Of a stretch of DNA of 64,000 nucleotides, positions 25,769 to 34,397 are shown one piece after another. Location of the stretch: positions 6,014,001 to 6,078,000 of the forward strand of contig NZ_CP036289.1 in assembly GCF_007748115.1 (NCBI RefSeq), given 5' to 3'. Below the pieces are notes generated by a model. It was given only the letters and a program-made list of their open reading frames with translations. It was not told the origin of the DNA and ran no database searches. The position numbers were made by a program, and so were the translations under genes. The DNA comes from Bremerella volcania (GTDB lineage Bacteria; Planctomycetota; Planctomycetia; Pirellulales; Pirellulaceae). Position 1 is the stretch's first letter, and each line of letters begins with the position of its first letter.

Positions 25769-27025
25769 ATGCGTCTTGGCCCACTCTTGATTCTGCTGAT
25801 CTTCACGGGATGCGTGGCCGGTTTCGCAGTGGCAACCGCAACGCCAGATCCGATCTATCGGGTTGCCAGCGGATCGATGGCGCCATCACTACTGGGTCCG
25901 CACTATCCACTCACCTGCGAGCAATGCAAATATTCGACAGCGCTCGACGCGACAGAGCTTCCCGAATACGCGACCTGTCCTAATTGTGGCTTTCAAGAGA
26001 ACCCCATCGACACATCGAAAGTGCGACCTGGACATCGCTTGATCTGGGAAACCATCGAGCCAAATCAACTTCGGCGCTGGGATGTCGTCTTGCTAGAAGA
26101 TCCGGAAACCAACGCCTGGCAAGTGAAGCGAATCGCTTTCCTGCCGGGAGAGACTCCTCAGATTCGCCAAGGCGAGTTGTATCGAGGCGCGCAACTCATC
26201 CGCAAATCCCCCCAGGGGCGCGAAGCGCTGAAGCAGCTTGTCTTCGATCAATCGCACGCGGCACCAAACAGTCCACGCTTTCGCAGTGAGCGTTCCGCCG
26301 GTAGCGGGTGGAATGTGCGTCAGGGTTCCCTGGGCTTCGCACCGATCGGGGATGATCACACAAACAATAATGACTGGCTGATCTACCATCATCATCGCTG
26401 TCTACCACCACCGAGCCCAGTAGAGCATGCCGCTTCGCCGCTGGATAGCTATGGCTACAATCACAGCGTCTCGCGGGAGTTGTTTCCGGTTTCGGATCTC
26501 TGGATCGAATTCAAATGCGAGCATTGGCAGGCCCAAGGGCTCACGATTCGGCTGCAGGGAAACGAACATACGGCTACCATCGAAGTCGATCTCAGCCAGG
26601 GTATTGTCCAAGGAAGCAATTCCGAGCAGTCGATAACGTTACCTCTCTCGATCGACAGCCTGGCCGGAATGACCATCAGGGCAGGGGAGTACGACGGAGA
26701 GTTCTTTCTTGAGCTTCAGCAGGATCGACGACATGGGTACTTCCCTCTGGGCGCCGCCAGCATGCAGTGGAGCAACCAGCCGTTCGCACTCAAGATTGAT
26801 GAGGGACAAGCCATCCTGCGTCATGTGAAGGTCTATCGCGACATCGTCTGGCTGGGTCGCCAGCGACGACCGACCCAGTGGTCGTTCGACCGGGAATTGT
26901 CCCCGGACGAAATCTTTGTTCTGGGAGATAACACTCCCGTCTCCGACGACTCCCGCTTTGAACTTGGTCCTATCGACGTCCGTAAGAACCTACGCGGCAA
27001 GGTTTTACGGGTGCTAGCTGAATAG
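25769..27025 (+). CDS. Signal peptidase I-like protein with zinc ribbon and beta-sandwich insert
   Basis: The 419-residue S26 family protein is membrane-anchored by one N-terminal helix. Catalytic Ser36 lies in VASGSMAPSLLG and Lys120 in WQVKRIAFLPGE; the closing motif is VLGDNTPVSDDSR near the C-terminus. Between Ser and Lys is a zinc ribbon, CEQC at 50-53 and CPNC at 70-73. Between the Lys and GDN boxes is an insert of about 200 residues with beta-sandwich character (LWIEFKCEHWQAQGLTIRLQ, GEYDGEFFLELQQD). The start is supported by GGAGG before ATG 25769. It is probably an envelope-located peptidase; substrates may differ from those of the neighbouring paralogue. Confidence 0.88.
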   Translation: MRLGPLLILLIFTGCVAGFAVATATPDPIYRVASGSMAPSLLGPHYPLTCEQCKYSTALDATELPEYATCPNCGFQENPIDTSKVRPGHRLIWETIEPNQLRRWDVVLLEDPETNAWQVKRIAFLPGETPQIRQGELYRGAQLIRKSPQGREALKQLVFDQSHAAPNSPRFRSERSAGSGWNVRQGSLGFAPIGDDHTNNNDWLIYHHHRCLPPPSPVEHAASPLDSYGYNHSVSRELFPVSDLWIEFKCEHWQAQGLTIRLQGNEHTATIEVDLSQGIVQGSNSEQSITLPLSIDSLAGMTIRAGEYDGEFFLELQQDRRHGYFPLGAASMQWSNQPFALKIDEGQAILRHVKVYRDIVWLGRQRRPTQWSFDRELSPDEIFVLGDNTPVSDDSRFELGPIDVRKNLRGKVLRVLAE

Positions 27026-27185
27026 GTCTGAATGCAAGCAGACGCCCCATGACCAGCGCTGCGTCGAATCTCCGGATTGGGTATAGTGAATAGTCCAGGC
27101 GTCCCTGATGGTCATCCGTCTACCGCGCGATGTGCCACTGCTTCGACGGCCGCCTTGCCGATTTTCAGCGAGAAGTAGCGGATAT

Positions 27186-28937
27186 ATGGCCAAGAAAAAA
27201 CGCAATTCATCGAATTCAGGCTCGCTCGCGGCGAACGATTCGAAGTCTTCCCAGCAATCAGGCGACACCGATCACTTTGCCGTGACGCGCGAGTTTGTCG
27301 AGTCGCTTGTCGTCGCCGTGATCTTGGCGCTGCTGTTTCGAGCATTCGAAGCCGAGGCGTTTGTCATACCAACCGGATCGATGGCAACCACGCTTCTTGG
27401 ACGCCATAAAGATGTGGTCGATGAGTATTCCGGCTATGAATACACGGTGGGTGCCAGCGGCGAGATGGACCGCACGACCAACCGACAATTCCAGAACGTC
27501 GTCGAGGCAATTGATCCGCTGTACCATCGTCTGACCGAAATCGGGGACAACCCATCGTACAGCGGCGATCGAATCCTGGTTAGCAAGTTCGCCTATGACT
27601 TTGCGGACCCGGCCCGCTGGGATGTGATCGTTTTCAAATACCCGATCGAACCACAAACGAACTACATCAAGCGTCTGATCGGTCTACCTGGCGAGACGGT
27701 TCGTATCTATCACGGCGATATCTACATCAAGAAGCCAGGCGAAACGCAATTCAGCATTGCGCGAAAACCTCCTTCCAAGCAGTTGACATTAAATCGCTTG
27801 GTCTACGACACCAACTATCCCTGTCCCATTCTGGAGAAGGCTGGGTTTCCGGACCGACTCGAGGCTCATCCCACCGAAACGCGTGCCGATTGGGTCAAGC
27901 AGGAGAATGGAGCCTGGACGTGCACGCCAAGCGGAAAACCAACGTGGCTGCGTTATCGACACGTGCTGGCTGACAACGGACGCACCTTCAGCTATTGGGC
28001 CCTGGCGGAACACAATGATCCGATCGATACGCAAAAGGCCCGCGAAGAGTGCAGCCAGTTAATCACCGACTTCAGTGCCTATAACACCGATACCGTTACC
28101 CGCTATCGCAACCATCGGACTTCCTCCGGGTTGCATTGGGTGGGTGATTTGATGCTGGAGTGCGAAGCCACCGTGAAGTCGGAGCAAGGCATTCTCTCTC
28201 TCGACCTGGTCGAAGGGGGAACGCACTTTCGCTGTGATATCGACGTTGCCACCGGCAAGGCCACCATCGATACGAACAAGCCATCGGTCACGTTTGACCA
28301 TGCAGGAGAAATCGAAGCCCAAACCTCCGTTCGAGGTGCCGGCACGTATTCGCTTCGTTTCGCCAACACCGATGATGAGCTTCGCTTATGGGTGAACGGT
28401 AGCCTTGTGAAATTCAATGCACCGGCGACCTACACACCCAATCAGCCGGTTTCCCCTAAATGGAGCCCGGAAGATCCTGGCGACCTGCTGCCAGTGGGTA
28501 TCGGGACCGATTCCGTTCAATTGACTCTTGAGCGCGTACGCGTGCTGCGGGATGTCTACTACATCGCCGATGGACGACAATACCGCCACGGGCGAGAAAC
28601 CAGCACGCTGCTCGATTATGAAGTCGCCGGTCACCCAGGCTGGAACGCTCCTCCAGACGATCGCATCATGGAGACGCTGACCAACCCCGAAACCTGGAAC
28701 TCGACCGAGCTATTCAACATGCGTCGCGAGGCGATCTTCACCCTGGAAAAGGGGCAATACTTTCCGCTGGGCGACAATAGTGCCGAAAGCCAGGATGGCC
28801 GACTCTTCCCGGTGGGCCAACAGTTTGTGCCTGAGCACATGCTGATTGGCAAAGCACTCTTCGTCTATTGGCCTCATTCCAAGAATAAGCCAGTTCCGTT
28901 TTTCCCCAACTTCAGCAGGATGAAGTTCATTCAATAA
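27186..28937 (+). CDS. lepB: Signal peptidase I with large inserted domain
   Basis: The 583-residue enzyme removes signal peptides from secreted proteins at the outer face of the membrane. A basic, Ser-rich N-terminus precedes one helix (LVVAVILALLFRAFEAEAFV), then Ser65 in VIPTGSMATTLLG and Lys162 in NYIKRLIGLPGETV. The closing motif is PLGDNSAESQDGR. Length is about twice the bacterial norm because of an insert (about residues 300-430) with beta-sandwich character (LHWVGDLMLECEATVKSEQG, SLRFANTDDELRLWVNGSLV). The short region after Ser65 resembles the paralogue's zinc ribbon but carries no cysteine pairs. It follows the paralogue by 160 bases and lies 19 bases before lptB. ATG 27186 gives a typical start. 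Confidence 0.93.
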   Translation: MAKKKRNSSNSGSLAANDSKSSQQSGDTDHFAVTREFVESLVVAVILALLFRAFEAEAFVIPTGSMATTLLGRHKDVVDEYSGYEYTVGASGEMDRTTNRQFQNVVEAIDPLYHRLTEIGDNPSYSGDRILVSKFAYDFADPARWDVIVFKYPIEPQTNYIKRLIGLPGETVRIYHGDIYIKKPGETQFSIARKPPSKQLTLNRLVYDTNYPCPILEKAGFPDRLEAHPTETRADWVKQENGAWTCTPSGKPTWLRYRHVLADNGRTFSYWALAEHNDPIDTQKAREECSQLITDFSAYNTDTVTRYRNHRTSSGLHWVGDLMLECEATVKSEQGILSLDLVEGGTHFRCDIDVATGKATIDTNKPSVTFDHAGEIEAQTSVRGAGTYSLRFANTDDELRLWVNGSLVKFNAPATYTPNQPVSPKWSPEDPGDLLPVGIGTDSVQLTLERVRVLRDVYYIADGRQYRHGRETSTLLDYEVAGHPGWNAPPDDRIMETLTNPETWNSTELFNMRREAIFTLEKGQYFPLGDNSAESQDGRLFPVGQQFVPEHMLIGKALFVYWPHSKNKPVPFFPNFSRMKFIQ

Positions 28938-28956
28938 CGGTAGGACCTAACGATTC

Positions 28957-29727
28957 ATGGACGAATCAACGATTCTCTCCGCTCAAAACCTTGTCAAAAC
29001 CTACGGCCGACGACGCGTCGTCGATGGCGTGAGCTACGATGTGAAACGTGGTGAAATCGTTGGCCTTTTGGGTTCCAACGGCGCCGGCAAGACGACCAGC
29101 TTCCGCATGACTTGCGGCATGGTTACCCCTAACGAAGGACGTGTCGAACTTAGCGGCAAAGACGTTACGCTTTGGCCGATGTTTAAACGTTGCCGTGACG
29201 GCGGCATGGGTTATCTGGCCCAGGATAGCAGTGTCTTCCAAAAGCTGACCGTCGAGCAGAACTTGCTGGGCGTGATGGAACTGCTGCGAATCGACTCATA
29301 CCATCGCAAGATGCGCTGTGAAGAATTGTTGGAACGATTCGACATCACCCACATTCGCAAGTCGAAAGCCAAGAGTCTGTCCGGGGGCGAACGCCGCCGG
29401 CTGGAGATCGCCCGCTGCCTGGTTTCCGACCCTGAAATCATCATGCTCGACGAACCGTTTACCGGCATCGACCCGGTGACCGTCGACAGCATTCAATTGG
29501 TGATTCGCGAACTTCGCGACAGTGGAATCTCTATCCTGATCACCGACCACCAGGCAGAAAAGACGTTGGAAATCGTCGATCGATGCTACGTCGTTCACCG
29601 TGGCAACATCCTTTGCCACGGCACGCCCGACGAAGTGGTACGACACCCAGAAGCGGTGAAGTATTACTTTGGCAACTTGTCGCGTAATAACTTTGGCGAT
29701 CGAAGTGACATGGATGCGGCAGCCTAG
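28957..29727 (+). CDS. lptB: LPS export ABC transporter ATP-binding protein LptB
   Basis: LptB is the cytoplasmic ATPase of the LptBFGC complex that pulls lipopolysaccharide from the inner membrane. The 256-residue sequence has Walker A GSNGAGKTTS (39-48), a signature LSGGERRRLEIARCL, Walker B IIMLDEPFTGIDP, and the LptB-type ITDHQAEKTLEIVDRCYVV with GTPDEVVRHPEAVKYYFG at the end. LptFG are not encoded nearby. It lies 19 bases after lepB and 26 bases before the methyltransferase, so these genes are likely co-transcribed and linked by an envelope role. Confidence 0.95.
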   Translation: MDESTILSAQNLVKTYGRRRVVDGVSYDVKRGEIVGLLGSNGAGKTTSFRMTCGMVTPNEGRVELSGKDVTLWPMFKRCRDGGMGYLAQDSSVFQKLTVEQNLLGVMELLRIDSYHRKMRCEELLERFDITHIRKSKAKSLSGGERRRLEIARCLVSDPEIIMLDEPFTGIDPVTVDSIQLVIRELRDSGISILITDHQAEKTLEIVDRCYVVHRGNILCHGTPDEVVRHPEAVKYYFGNLSRNNFGDRSDMDAAA

Positions 29728-29753
29728 TCGCTACCGAAAATCAGGAACGGCCC

Positions 29754-30779
29754 ATGACACACCGAGTGTTTCACGCTTGGGATGGATCCAATGGCGAGAT
29801 CGGAACGCAGATCGACGCCCAGGCTGCCTGCCCGATTTCTGGCCAGCATGCGGCCGTCGTGATTTGCGATAGAGACCGATACGGCTACCCCTTGCGAACG
29901 GTCATCTCTCAAGCTACGGGACTCGTCTACACCGATCCTCGCGCCGACAACGACACGATCGACGACTTCTATCGCAGCACGTATCGTCGCTTCTACAAAT
30001 CGGCCTCCCAGCCCAAATGGAAACATACGGCTCGCAACGCTTTCATCGCGAACCAGCGAGTCGAGATGATCAAGACGCTGGTCACCAAAGGTGCCGCCGT
30101 GCTTGATGTCGGCACCGGTTCAGGAGAATTACTGTACGTCGGTCGCCGTCATGGCCTCGAAATGCAAGGGATCGAGGTCGATCAGACCTATGCCCAATTT
30201 GGTCGTAAGAGTTACGGCGTGAAGATCATCAACGAATCCTTACGAAGCGCCGTCCTACCGAAAGAGCACTTCGACGTGGTCACGATTTTTCACGTCCTGG
30301 AACACTTGCCCGATCCCCAGGCAGCTCTTGCCAAAATCTGGACGACTCTGAAACCAGGCGGCTGTGTTCTAGTCGAGGTCCCCAACGTCGAGTCACTCGA
30401 TACCCGGTTCCATCAGAAGTGGCACCCGGGGCATTTGTACCACTTCAACTGCGGCACCCTCTCGGCGCTGGCTGCCACCTGTGGCTTTGTAACGGCTACG
30501 GTGCATACCTGTGAGCGTCGAAGTGTCGTGGGGGCATTGTTGGGCAAGCCTTGGATCCCAATCGAGGTTGATTGGCAGCCGATCGTGGCCGGCAACTTCG
30601 AGAAGACCTGGGACCTGCTGCAATTCCAGGCCCAGCAAAACTGGTATGCGAACTTTTACGGGCGACTCGGACGTGCGCGTCATAAGTTCAAACGCAACCT
30701 GCGCGAATGGACTCTTTCGCTTTCTGAGGGGAATCGACGTAGGCTCGTCGACAAGGTCACCCGGAATCGCGCCGCCTAG
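29754..30779 (+). CDS. Class I SAM-dependent methyltransferase
   Basis: The 341-residue protein has an N-terminal region with a residual zinc-binding-like CPISG..C, then a Rossmann methyltransferase domain at about 110-260. Motif I is AAVLDVGTGSGELLYVGRRH, followed by acidic motif II (MQGIEVDQ) and FDVVTIFHVLEHLPDPQAAL, with KPGGCVLVEVPN completing the Methyltransf_23 pattern. Such enzymes often act on sugars or lipids of the envelope. It follows lptB by 26 bases on the same strand, which fits a polysaccharide or lipid role, but the substrate is not shown by the sequence. Confidence 0.85.
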   Translation: MTHRVFHAWDGSNGEIGTQIDAQAACPISGQHAAVVICDRDRYGYPLRTVISQATGLVYTDPRADNDTIDDFYRSTYRRFYKSASQPKWKHTARNAFIANQRVEMIKTLVTKGAAVLDVGTGSGELLYVGRRHGLEMQGIEVDQTYAQFGRKSYGVKIINESLRSAVLPKEHFDVVTIFHVLEHLPDPQAALAKIWTTLKPGGCVLVEVPNVESLDTRFHQKWHPGHLYHFNCGTLSALAATCGFVTATVHTCERRSVVGALLGKPWIPIEVDWQPIVAGNFEKTWDLLQFQAQQNWYANFYGRLGRARHKFKRNLREWTLSLSEGNRRRLVDKVTRNRAA

Positions 30780-30887
30780 CCAGCTTTCGATTGATTGCTC
30801 GCCACGGGGCCGATATCATCAACTTTCGCGGTCGACACCGCGTTTGAATCCGCCTGGACGTGCCTGTGACCTCGTAGTAGGTATGAA

Positions 30888-31349
30888 ATGCCTGCGACTC
30901 AAAATAGCTCGAATCCCTACAGCAGCCCGGCGTCGGACCCCTCTCCACGACCGTTCGCCAAATCACAAGCCGCCCATGGATTGGGTATTGCCTCGATGGT
31001 GATTATCACATGTGGCGCCATTTATCTTGTCGTTGCGGTGGCAACTATCCCGATATCTATCTTGATGTATCGTGATGTCACGGCCGAAAGTGAAGCGTAC
31101 GCACAGCCATCGTTTTATCTCGATAGTGCGCTAAAAGCGCTGGTTTACGAGTTGGCATTTGCTGTCATAGGCAGCTTGCTGATTTTTGCCGGATGGTCGA
31201 TACGTAAGCGGAAAAACTACTGGGTTAGCGTGATTGGCTCCGTCATTGGATGTTTGCCGTTACCACTGGTTATCCTCTCGTTTTTTCCGTCGGCTTGGGC
31301 ACTGTGGAACTTGTCGCGATCTGGTATTCGCGAACAATTCCAAGGCTAA
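30888..31349 (+). CDS. Hypothetical membrane protein
   Basis: The 153-residue product has a disordered Ser/Pro/Asn-rich start (SSNPYSSPASDPSPRPFAKS), a type often seen before membrane domains in planctomycetes. Three to four hydrophobic helices follow: MVIITCGAIYLVVAVATIPI, LVYELAFAVIGSLLIFAGWS and VIGSVIGCLPLPLVILSFFP. No family is recognised. It stands 108 bases after the methyltransferase gene on the same strand and 250 bases before blaI, and the ATG at 30888 has an AGG-containing site upstream. Function unknown. Confidence 0.7.
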   Translation: MPATQNSSNPYSSPASDPSPRPFAKSQAAHGLGIASMVIITCGAIYLVVAVATIPISILMYRDVTAESEAYAQPSFYLDSALKALVYELAFAVIGSLLIFAGWSIRKRKNYWVSVIGSVIGCLPLPLVILSFFPSAWALWNLSRSGIREQFQG

Positions 31350-31507
31350 GCGATCGGAATCAGCAAGGGATAAACCCAGCTTTGCCATGGATTTTTTCAC
31401 CCCTGCAGACTGGTTCGCTGGAACTATATCCCGTGCAGTTGTGTCAGAATTTCTGGTATGTTTTGTGTAATGTAATCGTTTCGGGGGCGAAACTTTCTAC
31501 TACTAGC

Positions 31508-31523
31508 TACGGGTCGATCCGTA
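31508..31523. promoter_or_regulatory. Candidate BlaI-type operator
   Basis: TACGG (31508-31512) and CCGTA (31519-31523) are perfect 5-base arms with a 6-base spacer, about 76 bases upstream of the BlaI-like gene. BlaI family repressors often autoregulate through short dyads of this kind. No DNA-binding data support this particular site. Confidence 0.35.
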
Positions 31524-31599
31524 CCTCCTGCCAAATAGTCATGAAAGCTTTTCGATTGAATTCCAAGTGACTCTGATTCAAAGTTGATACTTAAATAAA

Positions 31600-31995
31600 A
31601 TGGCAAGGCCCAAGCAGGAAACCCCTACGTCCGGTGAACTGGAAGTCCTCAAAGTCCTATGGAAACGAGGCCCCAGCACGGTACGTGAAGTTCTGGAAGA
31701 ACTGAATACCCAAGAACGGACGCGTGCTTACACGTCTGTAATGAGCCTGATGAACGTCATGGCGGACAAAGACCTGTTAGAACGCGAGCCTCTCGGTCGA
31801 GCATTTCAGTACTCGGCCAGGCGACCTCAAGAAAAAACCCTGGGCGGTATCGTGAGTGACATTCTCGGCCGCGTCTTCGAGGGTTCGGCACCTTCTTTAG
31901 TTGCCCATTTGCTGGAGGAATCGAAACCCAATGCAGTAGAATTGGAAGAGATTCGTAAGGCTTTAGAACTGTACGAGGAAGAGAATCACGTTTGA
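31600..31995 (+). CDS. BlaI/MecI/CopY family transcriptional repressor
   Basis: The 131-residue winged-helix repressor begins ARPKQETPTSGELEVLKVLW and has a helix-turn-helix in KRGPSTVREVLEELN followed by the YTSVMSLMNVMADKDLL wing segment and the C-terminal dimerisation helix (SLVAHLLEESKPNAVELEEI). BlaI proteins bind a short dyad and are inactivated by the partner protease, here encoded immediately downstream with a TGATG overlap. In staphylococci this pair controls beta-lactam resistance; here the signal is unknown, since no beta-lactamase gene is in the window. Confidence 0.95.
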   Translation: MARPKQETPTSGELEVLKVLWKRGPSTVREVLEELNTQERTRAYTSVMSLMNVMADKDLLEREPLGRAFQYSARRPQEKTLGGIVSDILGRVFEGSAPSLVAHLLEESKPNAVELEEIRKALELYEEENHV

Positions 31996-33506
31996 TGTGG
32001 AGTGTGCTGCAAAGCCCTTTGGGGATGAAACTGACCTTTGTATTGCTGCACTTCGTGTGGCAAGCAACGGTTATCTATTGTGCCTGGCGACTGATAAGTA
32101 GGCTCGCCTCATTCCGCTCGCCCCAGATGCGGTACTGCGGTGCCCTGGCCACTTTACTGCTGATTCTTCTTTGCCCCGGCATTACCTTCGGACTGCTCGA
32201 CATCCGTGATATGGCTACCCTGTCGCGGATGGAGTTTCTAGCCGAAGATTCGGCTTCTCCGATCACGCTCGATTCAAACAACGACCGCGTTGCGTCTGTG
32301 GCCGCGGACGAAACAAACACCGCGCACGAACTGCTTTTGGCGACACGTGAAGACGCTGCCTATTCACTCTCGAGCCTGGCCTACCTCATGGTGCAAATCC
32401 AGCCCTACTTGATGCTGATTTGGACCGCAGGCGTCGTCGTTCTGGGCCTTCGACTTTGCATCGGCTATCTGGGGACGGTCTGGCTTCGTCGCGTGGGACT
32501 GTTTTCGATCGATTCTGATCTCCTTGTGCGTTACGCCGATCTGGCCACCAGGCTGAATCTGCTGCATTTATCGCCGGTTGCTTTCTCGTGTCGCGTCAGC
32601 CAGGCGATGACCGTCGGCCTGCTGCGCCCGATGGTGCTGCTGCCCGCTGCATGGGCGGCCGAGATCGCGCCAGAGATCCTGGAAGCCGTCCTGTCGCATG
32701 AACTGGCACATATTCGCCGACAAGACTTATGGATTAACTTCCTCCAGCGCGTGGCGGAGACGATCTTCTTCTACCATCCCGTGGTTTGGTGGGTCTCGAC
32801 GGAGATCCGCCGGGAACGAGAAGTCTGCTGCGACGAAATGGCGATCGAAGCACTGGGGCATCGTCTCAATTATGCCAAGTCGTTGGAACATGTCGCATCG
32901 TGGCAACTCGATCATGCCAACGAAGTGCTGGCCACCAACTTCCTGGGAGATCGCCAAGGGCAACTCATCGGACGTATTCGTCAGATCCTAGGCATCTCGA
33001 CTCCCCAAGCTGGCGAGCGTTCATGGCCGGCAGGCTTGGTCTTGATGTTCATTCCGCTGCTGCTTTGGGCAGCCTCGGCGATCTTCTGGCCTGAGTCCGC
33101 CTCGCAGGCAAATGCGAAAGAGGTTTCGGATTCAGCCAGTGATATGGTTGAGCAAGAAGGTTTCCTCCCACCTCGGCACCTCCTACCTCCGCATCCTCAT
33201 CATCCACATCCACACCACGACCGCCCACTCGGACATCGACGGCTACCGGAACATCGCCACCCTTTGGAATTTCTGCTTGACGACATCGAACAGGCCCTCC
33301 CCGCAGACGACGAGGCCCAACAACAAGATGCGGCAGGCTCGGACGATCAATCGGTCATCGAAGTCTTACACGAGCTTCGGGAAGAGGTTCGCCAGTTGCG
33401 CCTGCAGGTCCGAGAATTGAAAGATCATCAAGATCGCAGGCCGCCGCCACCGCTTCGTCGTCCGCTTCGCGATCGGCCACGCCCGGAAAATAATCTTGGC
33501 TGGTAA
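31995..33506 (+). CDS. M56 family (BlaR1-like) membrane metallopeptidase with His-rich tail
   Basis: The 503-residue membrane protease has about four helices and the zinc motif HELAHIRRQD (HELAH at 235-239), followed by FFYHPVVWWVSTEIRREREV that typifies M56. It should cleave the BlaI-type repressor encoded just before it. Unlike BlaR1 there is no penicillin-binding sensor domain; the C-terminus instead has a His/Pro-rich stretch (LLPPHPHHPHPHHDRPLGHR), an acidic section, and a coiled coil (EVLHELREEVRQLRLQVREL). This suggests a metal or envelope signal. The start is ATG 31995, overlapping the repressor stop (TGATG), so translation is probably coupled. Confidence 0.9.
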   Translation: MWSVLQSPLGMKLTFVLLHFVWQATVIYCAWRLISRLASFRSPQMRYCGALATLLLILLCPGITFGLLDIRDMATLSRMEFLAEDSASPITLDSNNDRVASVAADETNTAHELLLATREDAAYSLSSLAYLMVQIQPYLMLIWTAGVVVLGLRLCIGYLGTVWLRRVGLFSIDSDLLVRYADLATRLNLLHLSPVAFSCRVSQAMTVGLLRPMVLLPAAWAAEIAPEILEAVLSHELAHIRRQDLWINFLQRVAETIFFYHPVVWWVSTEIRREREVCCDEMAIEALGHRLNYAKSLEHVASWQLDHANEVLATNFLGDRQGQLIGRIRQILGISTPQAGERSWPAGLVLMFIPLLLWAASAIFWPESASQANAKEVSDSASDMVEQEGFLPPRHLLPPHPHHPHPHHDRPLGHRRLPEHRHPLEFLLDDIEQALPADDEAQQQDAAGSDDQSVIEVLHELREEVRQLRLQVRELKDHQDRRPPPPLRRPLRDRPRPENNLGW

Positions 33507-33584
33507 GTCCGGGTCCTGATTCTTCACTCACTAGCCCACCTCGTGCGTCGTTTCGTCCGCTTGCTGGTGGCCATGAGAGTTCTT

Positions 33585-34379
33585 ATGAGTTCATCTTCCT
33601 CCCGACCATCCTGGCAGCTTCCGACTGGTGTTACGAGAGGATCACTCGACTATATCGAGTCGGCCGCGATTGCCGACGGCTATGATGAAGACCTCGCCTT
33701 TGGCAGTGATTTTCAGTTCGACGAACATGTGGTGGCCGATTTTATTCCGCCAACCGGCCTCGTGGCCGACCTGGGATGCGGGACGGCCAGGGCGCTAGTT
33801 CCATTGGTCCGTCGAGGCAATCAGGGACTGGCAGTCGATCTGTCCGAGGAAATGCTGCGTATCGTTGCCGAGAAGGCCCAGCAGGAAGGGCTCGACATCC
33901 AGTGCCTCCAAGCCAACCTGGTGGAACTCGAGGCGATCGAAGATCAGTCCGTTGACCACGCCATTTGCATGTTCAGCACGCTAGGAATGATTAAGGGAGC
34001 CGTCTACCGCAAGCAGTTCCTCGACCATGTCCATCGCATTCTCAAGCCTAGCGGTAAGTTCGTCGTGCACGTCCATAACTTCTGGTTCAATTTCTTTGAG
34101 CCAGATGGCGCGATCTGGATCACTTCCCATTTGGTCAAAGCGTATTTGACCCGTGGCATGGAACGTGGAGACAAGTACTATCGCTATCGAGGCATCCCGA
34201 ATTTCTTTTTGCACGTCTTCAGCCGCGGTGAATTCGCCAATGCTCTCAAGTCGAGTGACTTTCATGTGACTCGCCTGGTTCCACTGCGAATGGACCGGCA
34301 AGCCGAGCTTTCCCATTCGTGGCTGTTTGGGAACTGGCGGGCCAGCGGCTGGATTGCCTTATGCGAAAAGCAGAAGTGA
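33585..34379 (+). CDS. Class I SAM-dependent methyltransferase
   Basis: The 264-residue enzyme has motif I VADLGCGTARALVPLVRRGN at about 65-85, motif II AVDLSEEMLRIVAE, a motif III-like DHAICMFSTLGMI and PSGKFVVHVHNFWFNFFEPD. It resembles small-molecule or lipid methyltransferases; the substrate is not evident. Several starts exist: GTG 33543, ATG 33573 and ATG 33585; the last is chosen because GAGAG lies just upstream. It begins about 80 bases after the M56 gene and ends in a terminator hairpin shared with the convergent MscS gene. Confidence 0.85.
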   Translation: MSSSSSRPSWQLPTGVTRGSLDYIESAAIADGYDEDLAFGSDFQFDEHVVADFIPPTGLVADLGCGTARALVPLVRRGNQGLAVDLSEEMLRIVAEKAQQEGLDIQCLQANLVELEAIEDQSVDHAICMFSTLGMIKGAVYRKQFLDHVHRILKPSGKFVVHVHNFWFNFFEPDGAIWITSHLVKAYLTRGMERGDKYYRYRGIPNFFLHVFSRGEFANALKSSDFHVTRLVPLRMDRQAELSHSWLFGNWRASGWIALCEKQK

Positions 34380-34397
34380 CGGCGATCGTCACTTTTT
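34375..34397. terminator. Compact terminator containing both convergent stop codons
   Basis: AGTGACG (34375-34381), a 5-base loop and CGTCACT (34387-34393) are followed by five Ts (34393-34397). The methyltransferase TGA (34377-34379) and the MscS stop (34389-34391) both lie within the stem. Confidence 0.8.
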
